From FEN-1219 sp964457725 (GTDB lineage: Bacteria > Pseudomonadota > Gammaproteobacteria > Steroidobacterales > Rariloculaceae): a stretch of DNA of 23,507 nucleotides. Numbering within the stretch: position 1 is the stretch's first letter; every line of letters starts with the position of its first letter. The translations under genes were made by a program, and so were the position numbers. The stretch is taken from contig CAYWGQ010000044.1 in assembly GCA_964457725.1 (NCBI GenBank), forward strand, positions 1 to 23,507, in the 5' to 3' direction. Shown here piece by piece: positions 17,810-23,507 of this stretch. Below the pieces are notes generated by a model. That model ran no database searches and was not told the origin of the DNA. It worked only from the letters and a program-made list of their open reading frames with translations.

Positions 17810-18338
17810 CTTCGATCGAGCGGCCTGCGTGCGATGGCTCGCAGCGGGTCTCGTCATGGCGGCGCTCCGGCCCGCCGTCGCCCAGGACGGCCCCGGGCTC
17901 GGTGTGCCGATCGCCGCCGAGGAATATGCCGCGTGGGACATCAGCATTCAGCCCGACGGCGAGGGGCTGCCGCCCGGCTCCGGCACGCCGGCCGCCGGCG
18001 CGGAGGTGTACGCGGCGAAGTGCGCTGCTTGCCACGGCGAGGAGGGCGCGAACGGACCGAACGATCGGCTGGTCGGCGGTCACGGCACGCTGACCTCTCT
18101 GCAGCAGGTGCGCACGATCGGCAGCTTCTGGCCGTATGCGACCACGGTGTTCGACTACATCCGCCGCGCGATGCCGTTCCAGGCGCCGCAGTCGCTCACG
18201 GACGACGAGGTCTACGCGCTGACCGCGTATCTGCTGTTCAAGAACGGCATCATCGAGGAGGGCGACGTGATGGACGCGCGCACGCTGCCGCGAGTGCAGA
18301 TGCCGAACCGCGACGGCTTCGTGCTTGCATACCCCTGA
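17796..18338 (+). CDS. soxD: SoxD-like monohaem cytochrome c
   Basis: The 180-residue protein begins with a Sec signal (CVRWLAAGLVMAALRPAVAQ). It carries one c-haem site, CAACHG (Cys76, Cys79, His80), and an axial Met126 in RRAMPF. The segments PPGSGTPAAGAEVYAAKC, LVGGHGTL, SFWPYATTVFDYIRRAMPF and DDEVYALTAYLLF are typical of SoxD. Diheme SoxD of Paracoccus type is about twice as long; the single-haem form seen here also exists. It takes electrons from the SoxC partner and passes them to the respiratory chain. The ATG lies inside the last codons of the soxC-like gene, after GAGGTGAG, so the two are translationally coupled. It is last in its operon and faces the SDR gene across 66 bp that hold only a weak 5-bp hairpin (18360-18372). 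Confidence 0.92.
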   Translation: MFSRSFDRAACVRWLAAGLVMAALRPAVAQDGPGLGVPIAAEEYAAWDISIQPDGEGLPPGSGTPAAGAEVYAAKCAACHGEEGANGPNDRLVGGHGTLTSLQQVRTIGSFWPYATTVFDYIRRAMPFQAPQSLTDDEVYALTAYLLFKNGIIEEGDVMDARTLPRVQMPNRDGFVLAYP

Positions 18339-18404
18339 GCGGCCGACCGCGTTCTCGCTGCGCGTCGCGCGCCCACCGCACGCGCCGGAACGTCGGGCGC
18401 TCCG

Positions 18405-19148
18405 CTACGGCAGGAAAGCCCCGCCGTTCACGTGCAGCGTTTGACCCGTGAGATAGCGCGCACCGGGTCCCGCGAGATAGCGCACCGCGGCGGCGACCTC
18501 CTCCGGTTGCCCTCGGCGTCCGACCAGGTTCGTGCGCGTCTTGTGATGCGCCGGCTCCGCGCCTTCGCGCTTCGTGTCGATCAGGCCGGGTGCCACGAGG
18601 TTGACCGTGATGTCCCGCGCCGCGAGCTCGACCGCGAGCGCCTTGGTCAAGCCGTCGAGCCCCGCCTTCGCCGCGACGACGTGCGCGCGATGCGCCGCGC
18701 CGGTGTAGGCCGTCAACCCGCCGATATTGATGATCGTGCCTCGGGCTCGCTCGAGCGCGGGCAACGCAGCCTGCGCGAGCAGGAACGGCCCGTCGAGCAT
18801 GACCGCCATCACTCGGCGCCATGCCTCGAGCGAGAGCAGCTCGAGCGGCGCTTCGGGCCGAATGCCGGCATTGTTGACGAGTATGTCGAGGCGTGCGAGA
18901 CGTTCGAGCGTCGTGTCGACGGCCCGTTGCACGTCGCGAGGCTCGGCGATGTCGGCCTGGACGGCGATCGCCCGTCCGCCGCGCGCTTCGATCTCGCGCA
19001 CGACGGCCTCGGCGCCGGCGATGTCCGCGCGCACGACGATCGCGAGCGCCGCGCCGGCGTCGGCGAGCTCGAGCGCAATGGCGCGCCCGATGTTGCGCGC
19101 GCCGCCCGTGACCAGCGCGACCTTGCCGTCGAGCTCGCGCGTGCTCAT
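18405..19148 (-). CDS. Short-chain dehydrogenase/reductase-fold protein with a degraded catalytic tetrad
   Basis: This 247-residue Rossmann protein has the classical SDR layout: TGGARNIGR cofactor loop (about 15-23), LVNNAGI (about 90), PG near 183 and the C-terminal YLTGQTLHVNGG. Arg after the second strand (VVRAD) would favour NADP. The catalytic Asn-Ser-Tyr-Lys tetrad is Met117, Gly144, Val157 and Lys161: AVMLDGPF, INIGGLT and HVVAAK replace the usual AVNL, ISS and YxxxK. I checked these codons in the nucleotide sequence. The protein may bind nucleotide but use other residues (His153, His156, Tyr148), or be non-enzymatic. ATG overlaps the preceding MmgE/PrpD stop in an ATGA (19145-19148). 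It is last in the tct operon and probably processes the imported compound. Confidence 0.92.
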   Translation of the reverse strand: MSTRELDGKVALVTGGARNIGRAIALELADAGAALAIVVRADIAGAEAVVREIEARGGRAIAVQADIAEPRDVQRAVDTTLERLARLDILVNNAGIRPEAPLELLSLEAWRRVMAVMLDGPFLLAQAALPALERARGTIINIGGLTAYTGAAHRAHVVAAKAGLDGLTKALAVELAARDITVNLVAPGLIDTKREGAEPAHHKTRTNLVGRRGQPEEVAAAVRYLAGPGARYLTGQTLHVNGGAFLP

Positions 19149-20500
19149 GCGCGCGCCGCCTCGAGATCCACTTTTCCGCCCGCGACGATGCGCGCGATCG
19201 CTTCGGCGAGCTGCGCCGAGCGGACCGCGTCCCAGCCGCCGAACGCGAGGTTGTCGAAAAACTTCGCCTTGATCTCCTCGTCCGTCAGGGGCTCGTGCGC
19301 GCCGCCCCGCATGTGTGGCTTGCGTATCTCACGCACCGTCCCGTCCTTCAGAGTCGCGCGGATGTGCCCGGTGAAGTTCTTCGGATACTCGTTCGCGGGG
19401 TCGATCACGTAGGAGACGGTCGCGGCCAGCGCACGCACGTTCGGGTCGCGCACCCGCTCGTCGGTGAATTGCTCGAAGCCCGCCTTGCCGTCGAGGAAGC
19501 CGACCGCTATGCAATAGGGTGTCGAGAACTTGCCCGCATAGCCGTTCGGCACCGCTTGCTTCTCTGCCAACGGCTCCCACAAGCGGTGCACGGTGCCCTC
19601 GCCGACCTCGCAGACGATGCTCGCGATGTCTTGGGCCCGGACGCCGGAGCGCGCGAGCTCGATGGCGCAGTCGATGAAGGGCTGCGTCATCGTGCCGCAC
19701 GCGTACGGCTTGAATGCGACCGTTTCGAGAACCCAGTGCTCGCCGAGCCCCTCGACGAGCGGCGCGAAGTCGGGCGCCTTCGACGGCGCGAACGCCTTGT
19801 AGAAGCCGTGCCGGCCTTCGAGCACGGTGGCAGGGCCCGTGAACCCGCCCTCGGCGAGCAGCGCCGCCCGGATGCCCGACTGCGCCGCGGCGCCGGCGTG
19901 CAGCCGCTTCGTCGAGCTGCCGTCGGCGAGATACTCGATGATGCCCGACGCCAGGCTGCCCGCGATGCCGATCGCCGCCGCGATCTTCTCGGCCGGCAGG
20001 CCGAGCGCGGCGGCGACGCCGACGGCCGCTGCCGGTGCGCCGAATATCGCGGTCGGATGAAAGCAGGCCTTGTGCGTCGCCTGCGGCGCCACGAGGCTCA
20101 TCCGGCACATGACCTCGACACCCGCGGCGATGCCTTTGACCGCGGCCGCACCGGAAAGGCCGCGATGCTCGCAAGCCGCGAGCACGGCCGGCACCACGAC
20201 CGCTCCGGCATGCACGGGCCCGCCCTCGAAGGTGTCGTCGTAGTCCTCGCCGTGCGCGGCCGTGCCGTTGACGAGCGCTGCGTCGTACGGGCCGAAGCCG
20301 CCTTCGTGCCCGATGGCGGTGGCACGGCCGGAGGAGGCGGCGCTCGCCCGTGCGGCCGCCACGTAGTCGGTCTTGCGCGCAGCCACGCAGAGGCCCGCGA
20401 CGTCGTACAAGAGCCGCGTGACGGTCGCGGCGGCCGCGGCCGGCAAGGCATTCGCCGCGGTCGCGGCGGCGAAGGCGCCCAAGTCCCGCGCGAGACTCAA
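19145..20500 (-). CDS. Cytoplasmic MmgE/PrpD family protein in the tct operon
   Basis: Starting at TTG 20500 gives 451 residues, normal for the family, with no signal peptide. GGGAG 8 nt upstream and a TTGA overlap with the tctA stop (20497-20500) support that start; the frame stays open far upstream only as a shadow of tctA. Family marks are AAHGEDYDDTFEGGPVHAGA (about 80), THKACFHPTAIFGAPAAA, LHAGAAAQSGIRAALLAEGGF, a small domain from VAFKPYACGTMTQPFIDCA, and FTGHIRATLKDG near the end. Relatives include 2-methylcitrate dehydratase, cis-aconitate decarboxylase and iminodisuccinate epimerase; a polycarboxylate substrate fits the neighbouring tricarboxylate transporter. The specific reaction is unknown. 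It differs clearly from the Tat-exported paralogue at 13759-15231 and is not a recent duplicate. Confidence 0.92.
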   Translation of the reverse strand: MSLARDLGAFAAATAANALPAAAAATVTRLLYDVAGLCVAARKTDYVAAARASAASSGRATAIGHEGGFGPYDAALVNGTAAHGEDYDDTFEGGPVHAGAVVVPAVLAACEHRGLSGAAAVKGIAAGVEVMCRMSLVAPQATHKACFHPTAIFGAPAAAVGVAAALGLPAEKIAAAIGIAGSLASGIIEYLADGSSTKRLHAGAAAQSGIRAALLAEGGFTGPATVLEGRHGFYKAFAPSKAPDFAPLVEGLGEHWVLETVAFKPYACGTMTQPFIDCAIELARSGVRAQDIASIVCEVGEGTVHRLWEPLAEKQAVPNGYAGKFSTPYCIAVGFLDGKAGFEQFTDERVRDPNVRALAATVSYVIDPANEYPKNFTGHIRATLKDGTVREIRKPHMRGGAHEPLTDEEIKAKFFDNLAFGGWDAVRSAQLAEAIARIVAGGKVDLEAARA

Positions 20501-21975
20501 GCCGCGGTCTCCCGGCGCGCCTTGGCGGCCTTGCGCCACTCGCTTGCAAGCGAAGCCGCGACGATGACGACTGCCAGAATGAAGAACGCCATTGCGATAC
20601 GGTCCTCCAGGAAGATCGCGTAGTCGCCGCCCGACAGGAGCAGCGAGCGCCGGTAATTGGCTTCGATCAGGCCGCCGAGGACGACGCCGAGCACCGCCGG
20701 AAGCACCGGGAAGCCGAAATAGCGCATGAAGTAGCCTAGCAAACCCGCCCCGAGCACGATGCCGACGTCGAACATCGACAGGTGCACCGTGTAGACGCCC
20801 GACACGATCAACGCGTAGATGAAGCCGGCGAGATAGGGCCGCGGCCGGTTCACGAGCCACATGCAGGCCGGCAGGACGATCGCGCCGACCGCGATTTGGG
20901 CGATCGTCGCGATGAAGGAGCCGAGATAGAGTCCCGTGACGATGTCGCCGTCCTCCTCGAACAGACGGGGGCCCGGCAGAAGCCCGTGGATCAGCAGGCC
21001 GCCGAGCAGCACTGCCGCCGAGTTCGACCCCGGGATCCCGAACGAAAGGAGCGGAATCAGCGACGTGCTCGCGACCACGTTGTTCGCGGTCTCGGGCCCC
21101 GCGACTCCTTCCTCCGCGCCCTTGCCGAACTTCTCGGGCTCCTTCGACCAGCGGCGTGCTTCGTTGTAGCTCAGGAAGGCGGCAACGGAGCCGCCCGCGC
21201 CGGGCGTCAGCCCTTCGAAGGTGCCGATCGCGCAGCCGATGCCTTGCGCGCGCGCGATCTTCCTCATGACCGGCAGCCGCGGCAGCCTCACCCGGATCGA
21301 CGCCCCGGGCTTCATGGCGGTGCCCTTCGTGCCGGTCCGCGTCATGAGCTCCGTGAGCGCGAAGATACCCACCATCACCATCAGCGGCGCCACGCCCTCG
21401 ATGAGATCGGGCGAGCCGAAGGTGAAGCGGCTGACGCCTGAGATCGGGTCGGAGCCGATCGTTGCGATCATGAGGCCCAGAATCGCCGCGGCGGCGCCTT
21501 TGAGCAGCGATCGGCCCGACAGCGAGACGATGACGGAAAGCCCGAGCAGACCGAGACCGAAGTAAGTCATGTAGCGGAACGCGAGCGCGATCTCCGCGAG
21601 CGGCTGGGTCAGCAGCACCAGCATCGCGAGGCCGAAGAGGCTGCCGACGACGCCCGACCAGAGCGAGATGCCGAGCGCCTCGCCGCCGCGGCCCTGCCGG
21701 TTCATCTCGTAGCCGTCGATCACGGTTGCGGCGGCCGCGTTCGTCCCCGGTGTGCGGATCAGGATGGCTGGAATCGAGCCGCCGTACTCCGCGCCGATAT
21801 AACAGGTCGCAAGCATCACGATGCCGGCGACCGGCGGCAGCGTGTAGGTGAACGGCAGCAGGAGCGCCATCGCGATGGACGGCGAGAGTCCCGGCATCGA
21901 GCCGCCGAGTATCCCCCAGACGAGCCCGCCGACGGACGCGGCAAAGACCATGACGAAGTAGGCGATCTGCTCCAC
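20497..21975 (-). CDS. tctA: Tripartite tricarboxylate transporter, large membrane subunit TctA
   Basis: This 492-residue polytopic inner-membrane protein has about 11-12 hydrophobic segments. The repeated TctA signatures are present: GGSMPGLSPSIAMALLLPF near residue 25 and YGGSIPAILIRTPGTNAAAA near 65 in the first half, and LTPGAGGSVAAFLSYNEARR (about 260) with FGIPGSNSAAVLLGGLL (about 325) in the second. The pump is energised by ion gradient and takes substrate delivered by TctC. The start is GTG at 21975, 30 nt after tctB; the ribosome site is weak. Its stop is overlapped by the MmgE/PrpD start. TctCBA systems carry citrate and related acids, but many have other substrates, including aromatic acids, so substrate is not fixed. 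Confidence 0.95.
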   Translation of the reverse strand: MEQIAYFVMVFAASVGGLVWGILGGSMPGLSPSIAMALLLPFTYTLPPVAGIVMLATCYIGAEYGGSIPAILIRTPGTNAAAATVIDGYEMNRQGRGGEALGISLWSGVVGSLFGLAMLVLLTQPLAEIALAFRYMTYFGLGLLGLSVIVSLSGRSLLKGAAAAILGLMIATIGSDPISGVSRFTFGSPDLIEGVAPLMVMVGIFALTELMTRTGTKGTAMKPGASIRVRLPRLPVMRKIARAQGIGCAIGTFEGLTPGAGGSVAAFLSYNEARRWSKEPEKFGKGAEEGVAGPETANNVVASTSLIPLLSFGIPGSNSAAVLLGGLLIHGLLPGPRLFEEDGDIVTGLYLGSFIATIAQIAVGAIVLPACMWLVNRPRPYLAGFIYALIVSGVYTVHLSMFDVGIVLGAGLLGYFMRYFGFPVLPAVLGVVLGGLIEANYRRSLLLSGGDYAIFLEDRIAMAFFILAVVIVAASLASEWRKAAKARRETAA

Positions 21976-22005
21976 GGCGGCTCGATACCCGACGAGGCTC
22001 GCGGT

Positions 22006-22470
22006 CTAGAGAAGAAGCCCTTGCGGCTGGCGGACGCCGAGGACGATCTCGAACAACAGAAAGAAAAACACGGCACCGCCGGCCGCCACCGCAGCCAGTC
22101 GCCACGAGAACCGCATACCTTCGTAGAGCGGCACGGCGACGAGCAGCAGAAAGATCGCGAGCGGATAACCGAGGATCGTCGCCGCCGGGACATACAGGCC
22201 GCCGAGCACGAGCAGCCCGAGCGCACGCGGCCAGCGCGCTTCGGCGTCCGCATCGTCGCTCGTGTCGTTCGCGCGCGCCGGAACGGCCGCCACGGCTCGC
22301 ACCGCGATCGCGACGGCGACGACGACGAGCGCCACGGTCAGGACGAAGGGGAAACCGCGGGGACCGACACCGTCGTCCAGCGTGCTGAGCGGTATCCGGC
22401 GCGTCGCAAGATGGTAGCCGCCGGCGATGAGCAGCAGGAGTGCGGCCGCGACGAGGTCCTTGCGGTTCAT
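22006..22470 (-). CDS. tctB: Tripartite tricarboxylate transporter, small membrane subunit TctB
   Basis: This 154-residue protein has four hydrophobic segments: VAAALLLLIAGGYHL (near 8), FPFVLTVALVVVAVAIAV (near 40), LGLLVLGGLYVPAATILGY (near 88) and AVAAGGAVFFFLLFEIVLG (near 128). The TctB family is poorly conserved in sequence, but size, topology, the DDGVGPRGFP turn after the first helix, and position between tctC and tctA are all as expected. It forms the transporter core with TctA. The ATG overlaps the tctC stop in an ATGA at 22467-22470, which fixes the start. Confidence 0.92.
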   Translation of the reverse strand: MNRKDLVAAALLLLIAGGYHLATRRIPLSTLDDGVGPRGFPFVLTVALVVVAVAIAVRAVAAVPARANDTSDDADAEARWPRALGLLVLGGLYVPAATILGYPLAIFLLLVAVPLYEGMRFSWRLAAVAAGGAVFFFLLFEIVLGVRQPQGLLL

Positions 22471-23429
22471 CGAATCACGCCCGCGGCCTCGAACAGCGCC
22501 GCCGTCTCCTCGGCCACCCTGGCGATGAACGGCACGAACTCCTCGTGCGGCATGAACTCGGCTCTGAGATTTCCCGCGAGATATCTCGCTCGATAGTCCG
22601 GGTCGGCCAGGACTCTCTGCGCCGCCTCGTTCCAGATGCGGATCACGTCGGGCGACAGCCCTTTGGGTCCGGCGAGCCCGCGGAACTTCTCGAGCTCGAC
22701 GTCGTAGCCCGCCTCTTTCACCGTCGGCACGTCCGGATGCGTCGGAATGCGCTCCGAGCCGAATGTCGCGAGCACGCGGACCGTCCCTGCCGCGAGCTGC
22801 GCCCGGATCTCTTCCATCTCGCCGACGCCCATCTCGAGCGTGCCGTTCAAGATGTTGATCATCAGATCGCCGCCGCCGTTGTGCGGCACGACGCCCGCGT
22901 TTACGCCCGCGGCGGCGCGCAGCCGCTCGGCGGCCTGCCGTTCCAGCGATGCCGGATTGGCGGCGCCCCAGCGCCCGCGGCCGCGTCTCGCGTGGTCGAG
23001 CACGTCCTCGAGCGTCCGGTACGGGCCGCTCGCGCGCGTGTACACGACTTCCGTGTCGACGAAGAAGTTCACGAGCGGCTCGAGATCGCGGTAGGTATTC
23101 GCCGGCCGGCTGAGCAGCGACGTCATGATGTAGGTGGGCGTCGAAGCATAGAGCACGCTGCCGTCCGGCGGCGCGGCCGCCACGCGGGACATCGCCTTGG
23201 CGCCGCTGCCGCCTTCGACGTTCTCGACGATGAAAGTCGCGTCGATGTACTTGTGCAGGTAGCGCGTCATCTCGCGCAGGAAGACGTCGCTGCCGCCGCC
23301 CGGGCTCGAATGCGTCACGAGCGTGACCACTCGCACCGGATAGGGCAGGGGCGGCTCCGCCTCCTGCGACTGCGCCGCGGCGGCGAGCGCCGCCAGGGCC
23401 ACCGCGGCGATGGTCGCGTTCCTGGCCAA
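22467..23429 (-). CDS. tctC: Tripartite tricarboxylate transporter, periplasmic binding protein TctC (Bug family)
   Basis: This 320-residue solute-binding protein has a Sec signal (RNATIAAVALAALAAAAQSQ). Family marks are YPVRVVTLVTHSSPGGGSDVF (about 30), ENVEGGSGAKAMSRVA (about 69), a domain-crossing RGRWGAANPASLERQ, VVPHNGGGDLMINILNGTLEMG (about 181), and RVLATFGSERIPTHPDVPTVKEAG (about 218). Start TTG at 23429 follows GAGGGG at 6 nt spacing and gives a correct signal peptide. Bug proteins bind carboxylates through main-chain atoms and ordered water, so ligand cannot be read from side chains; PPDGSVLYASTPT is typical. It is the first gene of the five-gene minus-strand operon, and binding proteins of this family are often expressed more strongly than the membrane subunits. 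Confidence 0.94.
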   Translation of the reverse strand: MARNATIAAVALAALAAAAQSQEAEPPLPYPVRVVTLVTHSSPGGGSDVFLREMTRYLHKYIDATFIVENVEGGSGAKAMSRVAAAPPDGSVLYASTPTYIMTSLLSRPANTYRDLEPLVNFFVDTEVVYTRASGPYRTLEDVLDHARRGRGRWGAANPASLERQAAERLRAAAGVNAGVVPHNGGGDLMINILNGTLEMGVGEMEEIRAQLAAGTVRVLATFGSERIPTHPDVPTVKEAGYDVELEKFRGLAGPKGLSPDVIRIWNEAAQRVLADPDYRARYLAGNLRAEFMPHEEFVPFIARVAEETAALFEAAGVIR

Positions 23430-23435
23430 GCGTTA

Positions 23436-23441
23436 CCCCTC
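23436..23441 (-). promoter_or_regulatory. Shine-Dalgarno deciding the TTG start of tctC
   Basis: GAGGGG on the minus strand lies 6 nt before TTG 23429. No ATG or GTG with a better site gives the complete signal peptide, so the rare start codon is well supported. Confidence 0.6.
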
Positions 23442-23462
23442 GTCGTTTTCCCCCGGTGCCGA

Positions 23463-23500
23463 AGCGTAGCAGGAGGTGCGGCCGGTGCAGAGACCGGCCG
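23463..23500 (-). promoter_or_regulatory. Candidate tct promoter with an overlapping operator-like palindrome
   Basis: On the minus strand TACGCT (23468-23463) preceded by TGC resembles an extended -10 box; TCTGCA 17 bp upstream (23491-23486) is a weak -35. A perfect dyad CGGCCGGT-N6-ACCGGCCG at 23479-23500 covers the -35, where a repressor would block polymerase. Alternatively the dyad is the stem of a terminator belonging to an upstream gene outside the window, although no T-run follows. Confidence 0.35.
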
Positions 23501-23507
23501 ACTTGCG

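Noticed and set aside
18360..18372. Hairpin between the cytochrome and SDR genes as a terminator
   Set aside because: The stem is only 5 bp and no T-run follows in either direction.
19295..20623. A 442-codon plus-strand open frame
   Set aside because: Antisense to the cytosolic MmgE/PrpD gene, with no motif, signal or family resemblance.
19145..22105. A 986-codon open frame that would fuse a long N-terminal extension to the MmgE/PrpD protein
   Set aside because: The extension runs through tctA and tctB in another frame, is arginine-rich and without family features. A TTG with ribosome site at 20500 gives a normal-length protein.

Overview
This window comes from a high-GC bacterial chromosome, very probably a beta- or gammaproteobacterium. 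The signs are an enterobacterial-type IlvD N-terminus, a CusCBA/CzcCBA-type tripartite efflux operon ending in a DUF3240 gene, a tripartite tricarboxylate transporter (TctCBA), a PQQ-dependent dehydrogenase and SoxCD-type proteins. The species cannot be named from this. I see no tRNA, rRNA, CRISPR array, insertion sequence or phage gene.

Left part (1-7019): the first 49 codons of ilvD run off the left edge on the minus strand and diverge from a LysR-type regulator (250-1146). Facing the regulator is a minus-strand operon for metal efflux, in transcription order: outer-membrane channel (5754-7019), periplasmic adaptor (4615-5757), HME-RND pump (1519-4584) and a DUF3240 protein (1181-1522). Its joints are ATGA overlaps or a 30-nt gap. 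No metal sensor lies beside it.

Middle (7020-9045): a divergent control region, a YgiD-type extradiol dioxygenase (7427-8281), a 377-bp spacer with no convincing gene, and a DUF302 protein (8659-9045).

Export-enzyme block (9231-18338): seven consecutive genes each encode a protein with an apparent Tat or Sec signal. They are a Tat type-B carboxylesterase, a Sec metallo-beta-lactamase-fold (MBL) hydrolase and a Sec PQQ quinoprotein (one plus-strand operon); a Tat-signal MmgE/PrpD protein on the minus strand, separated from the quinoprotein by a hairpin; and a second plus-strand operon of a Tat MBL protein, a SoxC-like molybdenum oxidoreductase and a short monohaem SoxD-like cytochrome c. No soxXYZAB genes are present.

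Right part (18405-23429): a tightly coupled minus-strand operon tctC-tctB-tctA-mmgE/prpD-SDR, with 4-nt overlaps at three of four joints. It should import a small organic acid and process it in the cytoplasm. The SDR has lost three of the four residues of the classical catalytic tetrad.

My inference, which sequence alone cannot prove, is that 9.2-23.4 kb is an accessory catabolic region: periplasmic hydrolysis and oxidation, then TctCBA uptake and cytosolic conversion. The most unusual points are the exported MmgE/PrpD protein, the orphan SoxCD pair coupled to an MBL protein without its usual Asp ligand, and the tetrad-less SDR.
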